Shown here in pieces: positions 20,601 to 28,876 of a stretch of 64,000 bases of DNA (the first letter of the stretch is position 1; each line of letters starts with the position of its first letter). The position numbers and the translations under genes were made by a program. The notes under the pieces are model-generated. The model made no database searches. It was not told the origin of the DNA and saw only the letters and a program-made list of their open reading frames with translations. Source of the stretch: Streptomyces sp. NRRL S-455 (GTDB lineage Bacteria; Actinomycetota; Actinomycetes; Streptomycetales; Streptomycetaceae); NCBI RefSeq assembly GCF_000717875.1, contig NZ_JOCT01000003.1, positions 1 through 64,000 of the forward strand, given 5' to 3'.

Positions 20601-22753
20601 AGATCCGCTGGACCGGCGCCGCCCACACCTACGCCGGCCCCGGCGGCGACCCCAGCACGGCCAACAGCATCGCCTCCACCCTCCAGCAGGCCGGCCCCGG
20701 CTCAGCGGCCATCGTCCAGGTCGACTGGCCCGGCGGAGGCGGCCACGCCTTCAACGTCGTCAACCACAACGGCAAGATCGTCTGGATCGACACCCAGAGC
20801 GGGGAGGTCAGCGACCAGCCCCTCCACATCGACAAGGCCACACACGTCTGGCACATCCCGCTGGACGCCGACCGCAACCCCATCGACACCAGCCAGTCCG
20901 ACGACAAGGACTCCGAGGACTCCGACAGCAAGAGCGACGAGTCGCAGGACCAGAACGGCGTCGCGGTCCACCAGGAGGACTCCGAGAACGGGCCGGCCGA
21001 CCAGGCGGATCCCTCGGGCGAGAAACGAGCACACACTCCCGACGCCGCATCGGAGTCGGCCTCCAGCCCCGCAGACGGTGACAGGGAGCACAAGAGCGGA
21101 AGCGACCGGCTCACACCATCGGGCCGAGACGACACCTCGCCCGCCGGAAACGACACTCGCACCAACGAGACTGCTGCGCCCGGTTCGGACAGCACCACCG
21201 CCGCAACGCCCGAGTCGCACGCGCCCTCGCAGAGCGACCGCTCGGACGAGCCGCGCGGGCAGGACCGGTCCAGCGCGAAACCGAGCGCGGACGAACGGAC
21301 GGATGCCAAGGGCGACACCCGGGCGCGCTCCGACCGGCAAGCGGAGACGACTCGCGACAACGTGCCCCGAGGCCCCCGGAACCCCGCCGGACAAGACGCT
21401 GTCCAGCACGGCGCCCCCTCGGACCCGGCCGGCGACAAGGGCAACACCAAGGATCCCGACGACCGCCCTTACACCGATCCTCACGACCGAGGTACCAGCG
21501 ACACCTCGGCCGAAAGCCGCCGTGTCACCGAAGGCGGGCCGGACAGCGATGTCTCACGCACCCATGAAACACCGGAGAGCGACAAGGCCAAGGAGTACGG
21601 CATCGAGCCCGACGAACTGCAGCAAGGGCTGCGTCGGGGGCAGAACGTCCACAGGGTCGAACTCGACCGGGTCCACACCCAGCTCGACCGCTGGGCGGAA
21701 TCGGGCGCCCTCGCCGACGTCATGCGGGCGACGACCGGCAACGGTCCGCAGGCCCATCCTGACGGGTCGCGCAGCTTTACCCGGGACCAACTCATCAACA
21801 GTCTTCCCGGCTTCGGTGGCCTTTCACGTGGCGAGCAGCACGCCGTTGTGGCGTCCCTTGCCCGGCTCAGCCTTTCCTTCCACCAGGAACACGCGGTGGG
21901 CCGCAGCCCGGAACGGATCCCATATCCGTACAGGAACGACGGCGAAAGCGCCCCGGACAAGGACACTCCGGACCGGGGCGCAAAGCTGTCCAAGGAATCG
22001 CTCGGAGTGCGGCTGCATCGCATGGCGATGAACGCACTGTTCAAGAAGGCGGAATTCAAGGCACTCGAGCCTGACAAGCTCAAGGAAGTCAAACGTCACG
22101 GACCTGATTTCAGTGGAAAGAACTATGCAGTCCTCGAGGTGAAGGGCCCTCCGCCGAAGAACGACGTTCATTACATCGTGGACTCCTCTGTCCCAGCGAA
22201 CAAGGAGCTGAAAGGCGTACAACCGCGTCACTCGGAAAGGCACCTGCTCGACTGGCTCAAGCGTATGGATCCGGACGGATCGACGTACACACCTCTCGGT
22301 CTGTATACCGAACGAGAACCATGTGGAGAGGGCCAGGGCCACGCGAAATGCTCCGATACCCTCCAGGATGAACGACTGAAGGGGATACCGATCCACTACA
22401 GCACCACTTATCGTGACGACCCTGTGGGCGTGGCCACACGCGGAGAAATGTCAGACGACAAGAGGGACGCGCTCAAGCAGATGAAGGGCAGGTCCGACCA
22501 GGAGTGCAGAGAGATCGCCGAAGAAATATGGCGAGAGCACTACAAGGACGACCAAGCGGGCCTCGATAAGGCATTGAAGAAGCTGGAGGACAAGAGCGGC
22601 GACGCCCTGCGTAAGGCCATACGAGGCGAGTTTGACGCTCAGCGTAAGGCGACCACGACACACAAGGAGGCGGCCATCAAGGCGGAATTTGATCGGCACA
22701 TCAACGCCTTGCAAGGAACTTGGAAGAAGCTCCGTGCCGACATTCAGGGCTGA
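17651..22753 (+). CDS. giant WXG-headed polymorphic toxin with papain-fold and deaminase-like domains
   Basis: A protein of about 1,700 residues. The N-terminal 110 or so residues form a WXG-like helical head (MLPDELEWVLEMLGYKWP), then a hydrophobic helix pair (about 115-160). A stalk of roughly 700 residues is very rich in Ser, Thr, Pro and Gly. Around residues 930-1060 is a papain-fold, toxin glutamine-deamidase-like domain: Cys940 in NCADCSRSFLETWYG, His1032 in GGGHAFNVVNH, Asp1047 in VWIDTQSG. After a charged linker comes a deaminase-like domain with H1527-S-E1529 and P-C1558-x8-C1567 in YTEREPCGEG, resembling the XOO_2897-type toxin deaminases. It is probably exported by the adjacent ESX machine. 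The start is uncertain; GTG 17651 has GGGGG upstream, with ATG 17657 as an alternative. Confidence 0.85.
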   Translation: MAMMLPDELEWVLEMLGYKWPTANEDKLRDCAVMWRQFGEKVTELHTKANNSARTVTAHNAGESIDKFTKTYEKFDGGGGQDGYLRNAAEAAFLIANVLESCAYLVEFAKWAVIAQLIALAIQIAAAAAAAPVTFGLSSAAGLGATQVARMIVRRILDELKQAMIEALIETMKEPAISAVEAMISDLVRQTVNVGFGAQEGYDVGATMKAGGEAGLDALRQSPQTFAEGVRDSLGHKAGSRTRDAIDGRVDGYDGPSGLSGSDNDSGGGGGKDSGSVSGAESSSSSSDSSSSGPSSTDSSSSGSSSSGSDSSTSTRNGSGPGAGIGGGISADTGDNGIGAPDVGAGPNSDSDPGSNSGGPSSSDSPYSRPVPSAGPSLSDFDDPAPGGTSPGRADSDGSSGTPSTPGPSHSGGGSPVSGLSSPTAQSAPPSASSGGTASSPGGGSIGTQIDGLAASTPTQSNAAPTPTAADSSPAGTGGRSDGGSAMPTSPTAPSTGGATPGTHHGPSGSGGTSSTTSPTPGSGPARNPSAGTPGTQSATAATSPTSPNTSNAGPARNPSAAPPGTTASAAGTGPASTPSPTTSSATPRTAPSSTPSQTPDPRIPGSDGRTPGTAGSRVPNQNTPDTTPGDHIPPRNTPGTAPGDRAPSRDTPGTTPGDRTPNRDNAGTTPGDRTAPRNNADPAGARTPGQNPNQPTANQNPAQSSPSRTPSASTNTPTTTPSSSPNNGPDRASTPSNSTQGPSIQPGRAHTPGTPPTPGTSNQPSPGTGSTPPRPHQPAGHTPNTPPNPNPTPSPHSPQQPAAQPHKPENTPPDRDRQHQQQQVTAVPIHTVVTTPASSQSPSHADPATPQQPGSPQATPNDSNNQKHPQQDSLDDIRADLDQAPGGLSQPDPADQQALVDTVPHNEDGTPERFPDPFGPWTQLQNDGGNTVPGRSNNCADCSRSFLETWYGNPQVSAPRTVDLDENGKHNPFTPENNANDNQIRWTGAAHTYAGPGGDPSTANSIASTLQQAGPGSAAIVQVDWPGGGGHAFNVVNHNGKIVWIDTQSGEVSDQPLHIDKATHVWHIPLDADRNPIDTSQSDDKDSEDSDSKSDESQDQNGVAVHQEDSENGPADQADPSGEKRAHTPDAASESASSPADGDREHKSGSDRLTPSGRDDTSPAGNDTRTNETAAPGSDSTTAATPESHAPSQSDRSDEPRGQDRSSAKPSADERTDAKGDTRARSDRQAETTRDNVPRGPRNPAGQDAVQHGAPSDPAGDKGNTKDPDDRPYTDPHDRGTSDTSAESRRVTEGGPDSDVSRTHETPESDKAKEYGIEPDELQQGLRRGQNVHRVELDRVHTQLDRWAESGALADVMRATTGNGPQAHPDGSRSFTRDQLINSLPGFGGLSRGEQHAVVASLARLSLSFHQEHAVGRSPERIPYPYRNDGESAPDKDTPDRGAKLSKESLGVRLHRMAMNALFKKAEFKALEPDKLKEVKRHGPDFSGKNYAVLEVKGPPPKNDVHYIVDSSVPANKELKGVQPRHSERHLLDWLKRMDPDGSTYTPLGLYTEREPCGEGQGHAKCSDTLQDERLKGIPIHYSTTYRDDPVGVATRGEMSDDKRDALKQMKGRSDQECREIAEEIWREHYKDDQAGLDKALKKLEDKSGDALRKAIRGEFDAQRKATTTHKEAAIKAEFDRHINALQGTWKKLRADIQG

Positions 22754-22811
22754 TCGAGCACCTGGAGTTTCCGTTCATCGGCGCCCTCACTCACTCTCCA
22801 CACACCACAAC

Positions 22812-22817
22812 TAGGCT
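22812..22817 (+). promoter_or_regulatory. candidate close-in -10 box
   Basis: TAGGCT ends 7 nt before the ATG at 22825, and no ribosome site is present. This suggests a separate leaderless transcript for the candidate immunity gene. Confidence 0.4.
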
Positions 22818-22824
22818 GTGCACC

Positions 22825-23826
22825 ATGCCAGACAACATCGACGCTCTTGTACGTGACCTCTCCGACGATGATCGGAGCGTGTGGCAGGCCGCCGAGGACC
22901 GTCTGGTCGCCCTCGGCGCACAGGTGGTCGACCATCTGCTGCCCCATATCGCAGAGGGCGGGGGGTCACGGCTGAAACGAAGTGCCGAGGCCGTCCTGCA
23001 GAGGCTGGGCGACGAGGCACTGCCACGCCTGCGGGAGATTCGACGACAGGGCCCCGGGCGTCTGCGCAGCAATGCCCTGAAAGCCCTGGTCGACCTGGAG
23101 GGCGCCGAGAACCTGGACGAGGGTGACCGGCGTGCCTTGGAACGCCTCGTGCGGATCAAGCTCATCGACGAACGCCCGGTGAGGCTGCCGTCGGAGGCCG
23201 GCCGCTGGCTGGCCTTCCCGGCCGACCGGCTCGACGACGCCGTAACCGCTCTCGGTCTGCACGACCTTCGACCGGCCACCGCCGTCATGGGCGTGGCCGC
23301 TGCCACCAAGGCCACCGACTCCCTCGAGTTCCCGGACTCGCTGGGGAAGACTCGGACCGCCTACCGGGTGTTCATCACACCGGCGTTCGAGACCTGGCTC
23401 GAAGAATTGCCGATCCAGAACTGGCGCCTGGTGTGGGGAAATTCGTTCATCGACCAGCTCGACGGCTTCACGCTGGCCGACAAACTCAGCGAGCGATGCG
23501 GTGAGGCGCACTTCTACGTCGTCGACCCCTACAACTCCGCTGAGAACTGGTACGTCGCCCGCGAGGGCCACGGGGTGCGGAGCTTCGGCAGTTACGACCA
23601 CCCGCGGTTCCAGGGAGAACCCCTGCCGTTCGAGGTGGAGTACCGAGAAGACGCCGACGAGGACGAGGAATACGCCGAGGGCGTTCCGTACGCTCGCACG
23701 GCAGCCGACCTCATCTCCGTCGAACCGGGCCGCATGCCCGCCTCCGGTACCGACGGCCATGGTTGGCTCGCCACCACCCACCCCGACATACCGAACTCCC
23801 GCTTCAAGGGCGCCCTGCCCATCTGA
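22825..23826 (+). CDS. HEAT-like protein, candidate immunity protein to the upstream toxin
   Basis: A 333-residue acidic, soluble protein. The first 110 residues contain alternating amphipathic helices like HEAT repeats (VVDHLLPHIAEGGGSRLKRS, then EAVLQRLGDEALPRLREIRR). The C-terminal two-thirds is an unrecognised alpha/beta region with Trp-rich segments (PIQNWRLVWGNSF, SAENWYVAREGHG). It begins 71 nt after the giant toxin on the same strand, the classic immunity position. No known immunity family is clearly visible, so the role is inferred from position only. Confidence 0.65.
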   Translation: MPDNIDALVRDLSDDDRSVWQAAEDRLVALGAQVVDHLLPHIAEGGGSRLKRSAEAVLQRLGDEALPRLREIRRQGPGRLRSNALKALVDLEGAENLDEGDRRALERLVRIKLIDERPVRLPSEAGRWLAFPADRLDDAVTALGLHDLRPATAVMGVAAATKATDSLEFPDSLGKTRTAYRVFITPAFETWLEELPIQNWRLVWGNSFIDQLDGFTLADKLSERCGEAHFYVVDPYNSAENWYVAREGHGVRSFGSYDHPRFQGEPLPFEVEYREDADEDEEYAEGVPYARTAADLISVEPGRMPASGTDGHGWLATTHPDIPNSRFKGALPI

Positions 23827-23860
23827 GGCCCACGCTCCCGCCAGCGGAGGACGGCAATCC

Positions 23861-25804
23861 ATGACCGATTCAACCGACAGCTACGCGCCACACCCCCACA
23901 TAGGCGGCCGCACCAACGCCTTGCGTGCGCTCACGGCCTGGCGCATGGCATGCCCGGGGGCGCCTCGTGTGATCGCGCTGACCGGAAACTCCGGCAGTGG
24001 GCGCTCACGGTTGCTCACCGGGTTTCTGATGCTCTGCGACGCCGAGTCCCGCAAGGAACTGGAGCTCGACCGGCTCGACCCGTCCTGCGTGCCTCCGGAG
24101 TTGCCCGCCCCCGCCGCGGCGAATGCGCGTGGACTGACAGCCCAGCAATTCCTCTGGTCCCTTGCCGATCACTACGAGCTGGCCGTGGCCCGCAGTGAGG
24201 ACGTTTACACGGAGCTGGCGGCCCTCGGCGAGCCCGTGTCACTCGTAGTGCTGGATGCGGATGAGGCAGGTCCGGTCCGGCACACGGACGAGCCATCCGA
24301 ACTCGTGCGTCATGTACTCAGGCCCCTCGCCGCCCTCGACTCGGTCCGCCTGGTGGCGGAACTGCCGCGGCATCTCGTCTCCGAACTGGCCGAGGGCCTT
24401 CCAGCGGGCGTGGTGCAGATCATCGATCTCGACGAGCCGCAGTGGGCCGACCCCGAAGGGCTGGTACGGCACGCCGAAGCGGCACTGAGACCTTCGTTCG
24501 CCGGAGTGAACTTGCCGTTCACCGTGGACCCGGAGATCCGGCACGCCCTCGCCGCGGCCATCGGGCGCCGTGCGGGCACCAGCCCGCTCGTCGTGCAGTT
24601 GGCCGTCCAGAGCATCCTCATCGCCCCCGAAGGTGTCGACGATCCGACAGACGATGGCCGGTTGCCGACCTCTGTCGGCGACGCACTCGATCTGCACGCC
24701 GGACGGCTCGGCGCCGACCCGCAGACGCTGCGGCTGATGCTGGCTCCGCTCGCCCTTGCCGAGGCAGACGGTATGCCCGCCCGTCTGTGGGCTCGACTGG
24801 TGAGCGCGGTCGCCGGAAAGGACATGAGCCAGGCCCTCGCGGAGGGCATGCCGCTCGTCGCCCCCTTCGTACAGCCCGTGGAGCGGAAAGCGGACGGAGG
24901 CGGAAGCGGAGCCGAGAACAGCGGACAGACCCTGCTACGCCTCCTGCATCCCGCCATTGGCGACACGATCCGGGCCGACCTGCCGAACGTCCGAGCCGCT
25001 CAGACGCAGATCGCCATGGCACTGCTGGAGGCCGTGCCGGAGCAGGACTGGAGCAAGGCCGAGCCGTACGTACGCGACCACATCGCCGGCCACACGCTGG
25101 CGGCGGGCCTGTTGCCGCAACTCCTCACGGATCCAGGGCTGTTCGTCCATGCCGATCCGGTGCCGCTGCGCGCCGCCATCGAGGCGGTACCGGTGGAAGA
25201 GCTGGGCGCTCCCGCCCGTACGTATCTGCGGACTGCCCCCTTGCTGACCCGTAACGAGGTCTCCGAGCCGTGGCGTGCCGCTCTCCTGGAGACGGCGTTC
25301 GTCGAGGACGGGCTGCCCGAGTATGCCCGCGCCCTGCACCGACTCGGCTTCGAGCTGCCCTGGCAGACCTTGTGGAGTCTGCCCGTCTCCGGCATCAGTG
25401 AGGTGACGGTCGGCAGCCTGCCCGATACCGAGAGCTCTGGGGTCCCCGTGGCGGTGCTCGTCGTACCACCGGGCACTCCCGGCGCGAGTCCCACGGAAGA
25501 AGGTGGAAAATCAGCGGTGCTCATTCACAGCCTGCTGTCATCGGATGATGTTCCGCACGCGGACCCCGGGGAGATCCTGCGCCCGTCCGAGGAGGAGCGT
25601 GGCGCCGCTCCGCTGGGGTTGAGCCGCGGCACTGATTACCTCCGCATCTGGGACCGCGCGAGCGAGGAGGTTGTGGCCGCGTTGATCTCCGACGTCCCGT
25701 TCATCTCCGCCGACCTGTCCCCCGACGGCATCCTGGTCGTCGCGACCGAACGCGGGGCGAAGGCCCTCCGCATGCGCGCAGCGGAGGCGGCGATAGCCTC
25801 GTAG
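23861..25804 (+). CDS. P-loop/WD-like protein of the island family, Arg-substituted Walker A
   Basis: A 647-residue protein with GGAGG 10 nt before the ATG. A P-loop-like segment GNSGSGRS (residues 42-49) has Arg48 where Lys is expected. A long helical region follows, then a WD-repeat-like strand near the C-terminus (YLRIWDRASEEVVAAL). The layout resembles STAND-type NTPases and matches three other large proteins at 28.9, 31.2 and 33.8 kb, but unlike those it lacks a SUKH-4 tail. A decayed copy of its central region lies at 28436-28710. The function is unknown; the context suggests immunity or regulation of the toxin. Confidence 0.7.
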   Translation: MTDSTDSYAPHPHIGGRTNALRALTAWRMACPGAPRVIALTGNSGSGRSRLLTGFLMLCDAESRKELELDRLDPSCVPPELPAPAAANARGLTAQQFLWSLADHYELAVARSEDVYTELAALGEPVSLVVLDADEAGPVRHTDEPSELVRHVLRPLAALDSVRLVAELPRHLVSELAEGLPAGVVQIIDLDEPQWADPEGLVRHAEAALRPSFAGVNLPFTVDPEIRHALAAAIGRRAGTSPLVVQLAVQSILIAPEGVDDPTDDGRLPTSVGDALDLHAGRLGADPQTLRLMLAPLALAEADGMPARLWARLVSAVAGKDMSQALAEGMPLVAPFVQPVERKADGGGSGAENSGQTLLRLLHPAIGDTIRADLPNVRAAQTQIAMALLEAVPEQDWSKAEPYVRDHIAGHTLAAGLLPQLLTDPGLFVHADPVPLRAAIEAVPVEELGAPARTYLRTAPLLTRNEVSEPWRAALLETAFVEDGLPEYARALHRLGFELPWQTLWSLPVSGISEVTVGSLPDTESSGVPVAVLVVPPGTPGASPTEEGGKSAVLIHSLLSSDDVPHADPGEILRPSEEERGAAPLGLSRGTDYLRIWDRASEEVVAALISDVPFISADLSPDGILVVATERGAKALRMRAAEAAIAS

Positions 25805-25874
25805 GCACGCAGGGCAGGCCCGCCCCGTCACCCCTCTTCACCCCTCGACCGACCATTTCCGAAGGAGCCTCCCC

Positions 25875-27203
25875 GTGACCAGCCAGGAGCAGGCACTCGC
25901 CATCGCCGACCGTTGGCTCAACCCGGAAGGATCGGCGGAGCCGCGGCGCGAGGTGCGGATGCAGGAGTTCGACCTGGGCTGGGTCGTGTGGGCCGCGCCC
26001 GCGGAGCCCGAGCGTGATCCGGTGACCGGGGAGCGACGGCCGCCCGCCGAGATCGGCAACGCGTGCGGGGTCGTGGACCGCCGTACCGGCGAGCTGACGG
26101 TCTGGCCCTCGGTGTCGGTCGACGAGGCCGTCCAGATGTACCGGCAGAAGCACGGCGCCGACGCACAGGGCGCAGGCTCCGCCGGAGGAGCCCGTCCGGT
26201 CACCGGCCCCGGAAACACCGCGGTCTTCACGTACATCGACCCGGCGAACGGCGAGGAGACCACCCTCTTCCGCACCTCCGGCCCCGGCCTGCCCCCCGCC
26301 GAGTACCAGGCGTGGGCCGAGCTCCGGCGGATGAACGTACCCGCCGACAACGTCGTGGCCATCCACACCGACCTGCGTCCCAGCCTGCTCCCCGGCGGTT
26401 ACACGGCCGAACTCCTCAACTCCTTTCGCAACGCCCAGCTCTCCTGCTCACAGACCTACGGAGCCCGTCCCGAGGCCCGCGCGGAGGGCGTCGCGGCGCT
26501 GGTCGAGCAGGTCGAGACAATGCACCGCATCGCGGGGCAGCAGCCGCCGCCCCGCCCGCACCGGGTCCCGGTTCCCGCCCAGGTGACGCCTGCGGAGCCG
26601 ATGCGGGACGTGGCCCTCGGCCGCCATCTCGTCGAGGTCTTCGGCCAGGACGGCGTACGCCGCTACGACGCCGACGACATCGCCGACAGCTCGCTGCCGG
26701 AGGCCACCAAGGCAACGCTCACGTGGGCGGGGCTCCCCGCCGACCTCCCCCTCTTCTTCACCGCCGACCGGCCTGACGCCCCTCCGGTCGGCGGCCTGTT
26801 CACCGACGTCGCCACGAATCTGCGCGAGCGGCGCAGCCCGGCCGGCGAGGAGAAGATCGGCGCCCTGTCGTATCTGGTGCGCATCGGTTTCGACGGGGTC
26901 GCGGTCGTGGCGGTGCAGTGCCGCCCGGGTCCCGGGCAGCCGGACGGCTTGGGCGCGGTCTGGGCGGTGGATCCGGTCACTGCCGAGGCGCGCTACGTCA
27001 ATGTCTCGGCCGCCGCCTTCGCCCGTTCCCTGGCCCTGATCGCGGCGGTACGGCAGCGGATGCAGGGCTTGGACCCGGTCGCCGCGGGCGGAGAAGTGGC
27101 GGCCCTGCAGGAACAGTTGGTGGCCATCGACGCGTCGGCGCTTGGCAACGCAGACACCTGGTGGTCGCTGATCGTCGAGCAGATGTGGCACGGGCTGTTC
27201 TGA
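25875..27203 (+). CDS. Imm35 / deaminase-like / SUKH-4 fusion protein
   Basis: A 442-residue protein; the GTG is preceded by GAAGGAG. Residues 1-90 resemble the YrhB/Imm35 immunity domain (QEFDLGWVVWAAP, then GVVDRRTGELTVWPSV). Residues 115-195 resemble the toxin-deaminase fold, but the HxE and PC residues appear as H164-T-D166 and P169-S170, so it is probably inactive. Residues 250-440 look like a SUKH-4 immunity domain. The combination suggests a multi-specificity immunity protein, perhaps using a dead deaminase as decoy or scaffold. Family names are assigned by eye. Confidence 0.7.
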   Translation: MTSQEQALAIADRWLNPEGSAEPRREVRMQEFDLGWVVWAAPAEPERDPVTGERRPPAEIGNACGVVDRRTGELTVWPSVSVDEAVQMYRQKHGADAQGAGSAGGARPVTGPGNTAVFTYIDPANGEETTLFRTSGPGLPPAEYQAWAELRRMNVPADNVVAIHTDLRPSLLPGGYTAELLNSFRNAQLSCSQTYGARPEARAEGVAALVEQVETMHRIAGQQPPPRPHRVPVPAQVTPAEPMRDVALGRHLVEVFGQDGVRRYDADDIADSSLPEATKATLTWAGLPADLPLFFTADRPDAPPVGGLFTDVATNLRERRSPAGEEKIGALSYLVRIGFDGVAVVAVQCRPGPGQPDGLGAVWAVDPVTAEARYVNVSAAAFARSLALIAAVRQRMQGLDPVAAGGEVAALQEQLVAIDASALGNADTWWSLIVEQMWHGLF

Positions 27204-27262
27204 CCGGAGCTGGAAGACCCCGATCGAGAGATCCTCATACCCGACAACAAGGAGAGCACCTC

Positions 27263-27577
27263 GTGACCCCGGGCAACCCGCTCGACCGCACACCACCGAC
27301 CAGTCCTGACCAGGCCCTCGCCATCGTGCGCAGCCGGTATGCGGAGCCCAAGCTGCCGGACGGCACCCCTGCCGAGCTGCGCGTCGAGGAGTTCGACATC
27401 GGCTACCTGGTCTACGCGGTCTTCCCGCCCAGCGTCGACGCATCCGGCCGACCGCAGCCCGCCCCACCCGGCGGCAGCAAGATCGTCGTCTCGAAGGAGA
27501 CCGGCGAGACCGTCACCGTCCCCAACTACCCTAGTGAGACGGCCATCGCGCTGTACCGCAAGCAGCGCCAGCCGTAG
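27263..27577 (+). CDS. small Imm35 (YrhB)-like immunity protein
   Basis: A 104-residue single-domain protein whose core (RVEEFDIGYLVYAVFPP, then KIVVSKETGETVTVPNYP) aligns with the first domain of the neighbouring 442-residue protein. GTG 27263 has AAGGAG 8 nt upstream. It lies 59 nt downstream of that gene, so the two are probably one transcription unit and related by duplication. Confidence 0.75.
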   Translation: MTPGNPLDRTPPTSPDQALAIVRSRYAEPKLPDGTPAELRVEEFDIGYLVYAVFPPSVDASGRPQPAPPGGSKIVVSKETGETVTVPNYPSETAIALYRKQRQP

Positions 27578-27611
27578 ACTCTACGTCGAGCGCGTGATCA
27601 GTTGTCCGTGA

Positions 27612-28040
27612 TCAGTACAGCGAGAACCCGCCGCTGTGGCGCCCCTGGTTCTTCTTCCCGGACGGCGAGGACTCGTCCTTGGAGGTGCTGGGGCCGGACT
27701 GCCCTGAGGGGGCGTCTCCGCTCGCCGGCGCCTCTCCGTGCCTGATCTGGTCGCGCTCCTCCTCGGAAAGCGACTCCCACTGGCCGCGCAGGGAGGCAAG
27801 GCCCCCGCCCAGGGCACGGGCAACCGCGGGGTCATCCATGGCATCGCGGAGGGCGAGGCGGCCGGAGAGCATCCTCTTGGCCGCCTCCTGCAGGTCCTTG
27901 CTGACGCCGTCGGTCTCGGACAGCTTGCGCAGGGCGGAGTTCAGGGAACGTATCTGCTCCGGTTCCAGTGCCTCGTCCAGCACGCCACGCTCCGGCGAAG
28001 CGCCGTGCGGATTCGGTGAGTTCTCGGGCTGCCTGGTCAT
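27612..28040 (-). CDS. conserved-type hypothetical helical protein
   Basis: A 142-residue soluble protein: a helical central region (EQIRSLNSALRKLSETDG, then AAKRMLSGRLALRDAMDD) and a disordered Ser/Gly-rich tail. It converges with the Imm35 gene at 27577. A fragment of a second copy survives at 38391-38463, so this family has been duplicated within the window. I cannot assign a function. Confidence 0.65.
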   Translation of the reverse strand: MTRQPENSPNPHGASPERGVLDEALEPEQIRSLNSALRKLSETDGVSKDLQEAAKRMLSGRLALRDAMDDPAVARALGGGLASLRGQWESLSEEERDQIRHGEAPASGDAPSGQSGPSTSKDESSPSGKKNQGRHSGGFSLY

Positions 28041-28435
28041 GTCTCTTCTCCTAGCCTCTCGACACCGGAGTATCTCCCGTCACCCATGGGTGTCATGCTG
28101 GGCCCCACTGGCTGAAGAGAAGAAGGACCGCATCGTCGTGGCTCGGACGCAAGGGACAGGAAGCGGCACCGGAGCCGACGGTTCTCCCGCCGGGCTCGTC
28201 GACAGCACCTTCGGGCGATTCCCCGCGGCGTACGCCCCCTCGTGCGCGCCGAATCCGCTCAGCGTGAGCCCGGGAGCAGAAAGACCAGGCCACTGAGACA
28301 ATCCTGCACGAGATGGAGAAGCGCGCACTCGGGAACGAGAAGAGCGCCAAGACCTACGACGAGCTGGAAGCCGCCAGGCAGAGCGGCGACTGGCAGGCGA
28401 TCTCAGAAAGGCTCTGAACGCGAACCCGTCGCACG

Positions 28436-28710
28436 CCAAGTACACGATCACATCGCCAGCCACGCCCGGGAAGCCGGACCGCTCCCCCGACTCCTCACCG
28501 ATCCCGCCCTGTTCGTCCGCGCCGACCCGGTTCCGCTGCGCACCACCGTCGAGGCCGTACCCGCTGAGAAACTGGGCCCACCGGCCCGTACGTACTCGCG
28601 CACCCCCCTGCTGCCCCGCACCCAGGCGCCCGTCCCCCTGCGCGCGGCCCTGCTGGAGACCGCGTTCGTCGAGGACGGCCTGCCCGAGTACGCCGAGGCC
28701 ATCCTTCTCG
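28436..28710 (+). pseudogene. remnant of a P-loop/WD-like island protein
   Basis: In-frame codons encode a segment (VHDHIASHAREAGPLPRLL through ALLETAFVEDGLPEYAEA) that closely matches the middle of the 23861-25804 protein. It has no start, P-loop or C-terminus. Upstream, 28310-28420 holds another short coding-like stretch ending ARQSGDWQAISERL and a stop. Downstream, 28738-28803 holds one ending VEKIRTMNELHMQAEW. The whole 28041-28876 gap is therefore a patchwork of gene ends. Confidence 0.75.
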
Positions 28711-28876
28711 GGCAGGAGAAGAGCGGTCTCACCGACCGCAGATCAGCAACAAGGTGGAGAAGATACGCACCATGAACGAACTGCACATGCAGGCCGAATG
28801 GTGACCACCTCTCAGCCATCGGATCCGTTTGGGCGAAACCTATGCTGCGTGTCGATCCGCCTCAGTAGGGAGCCCC

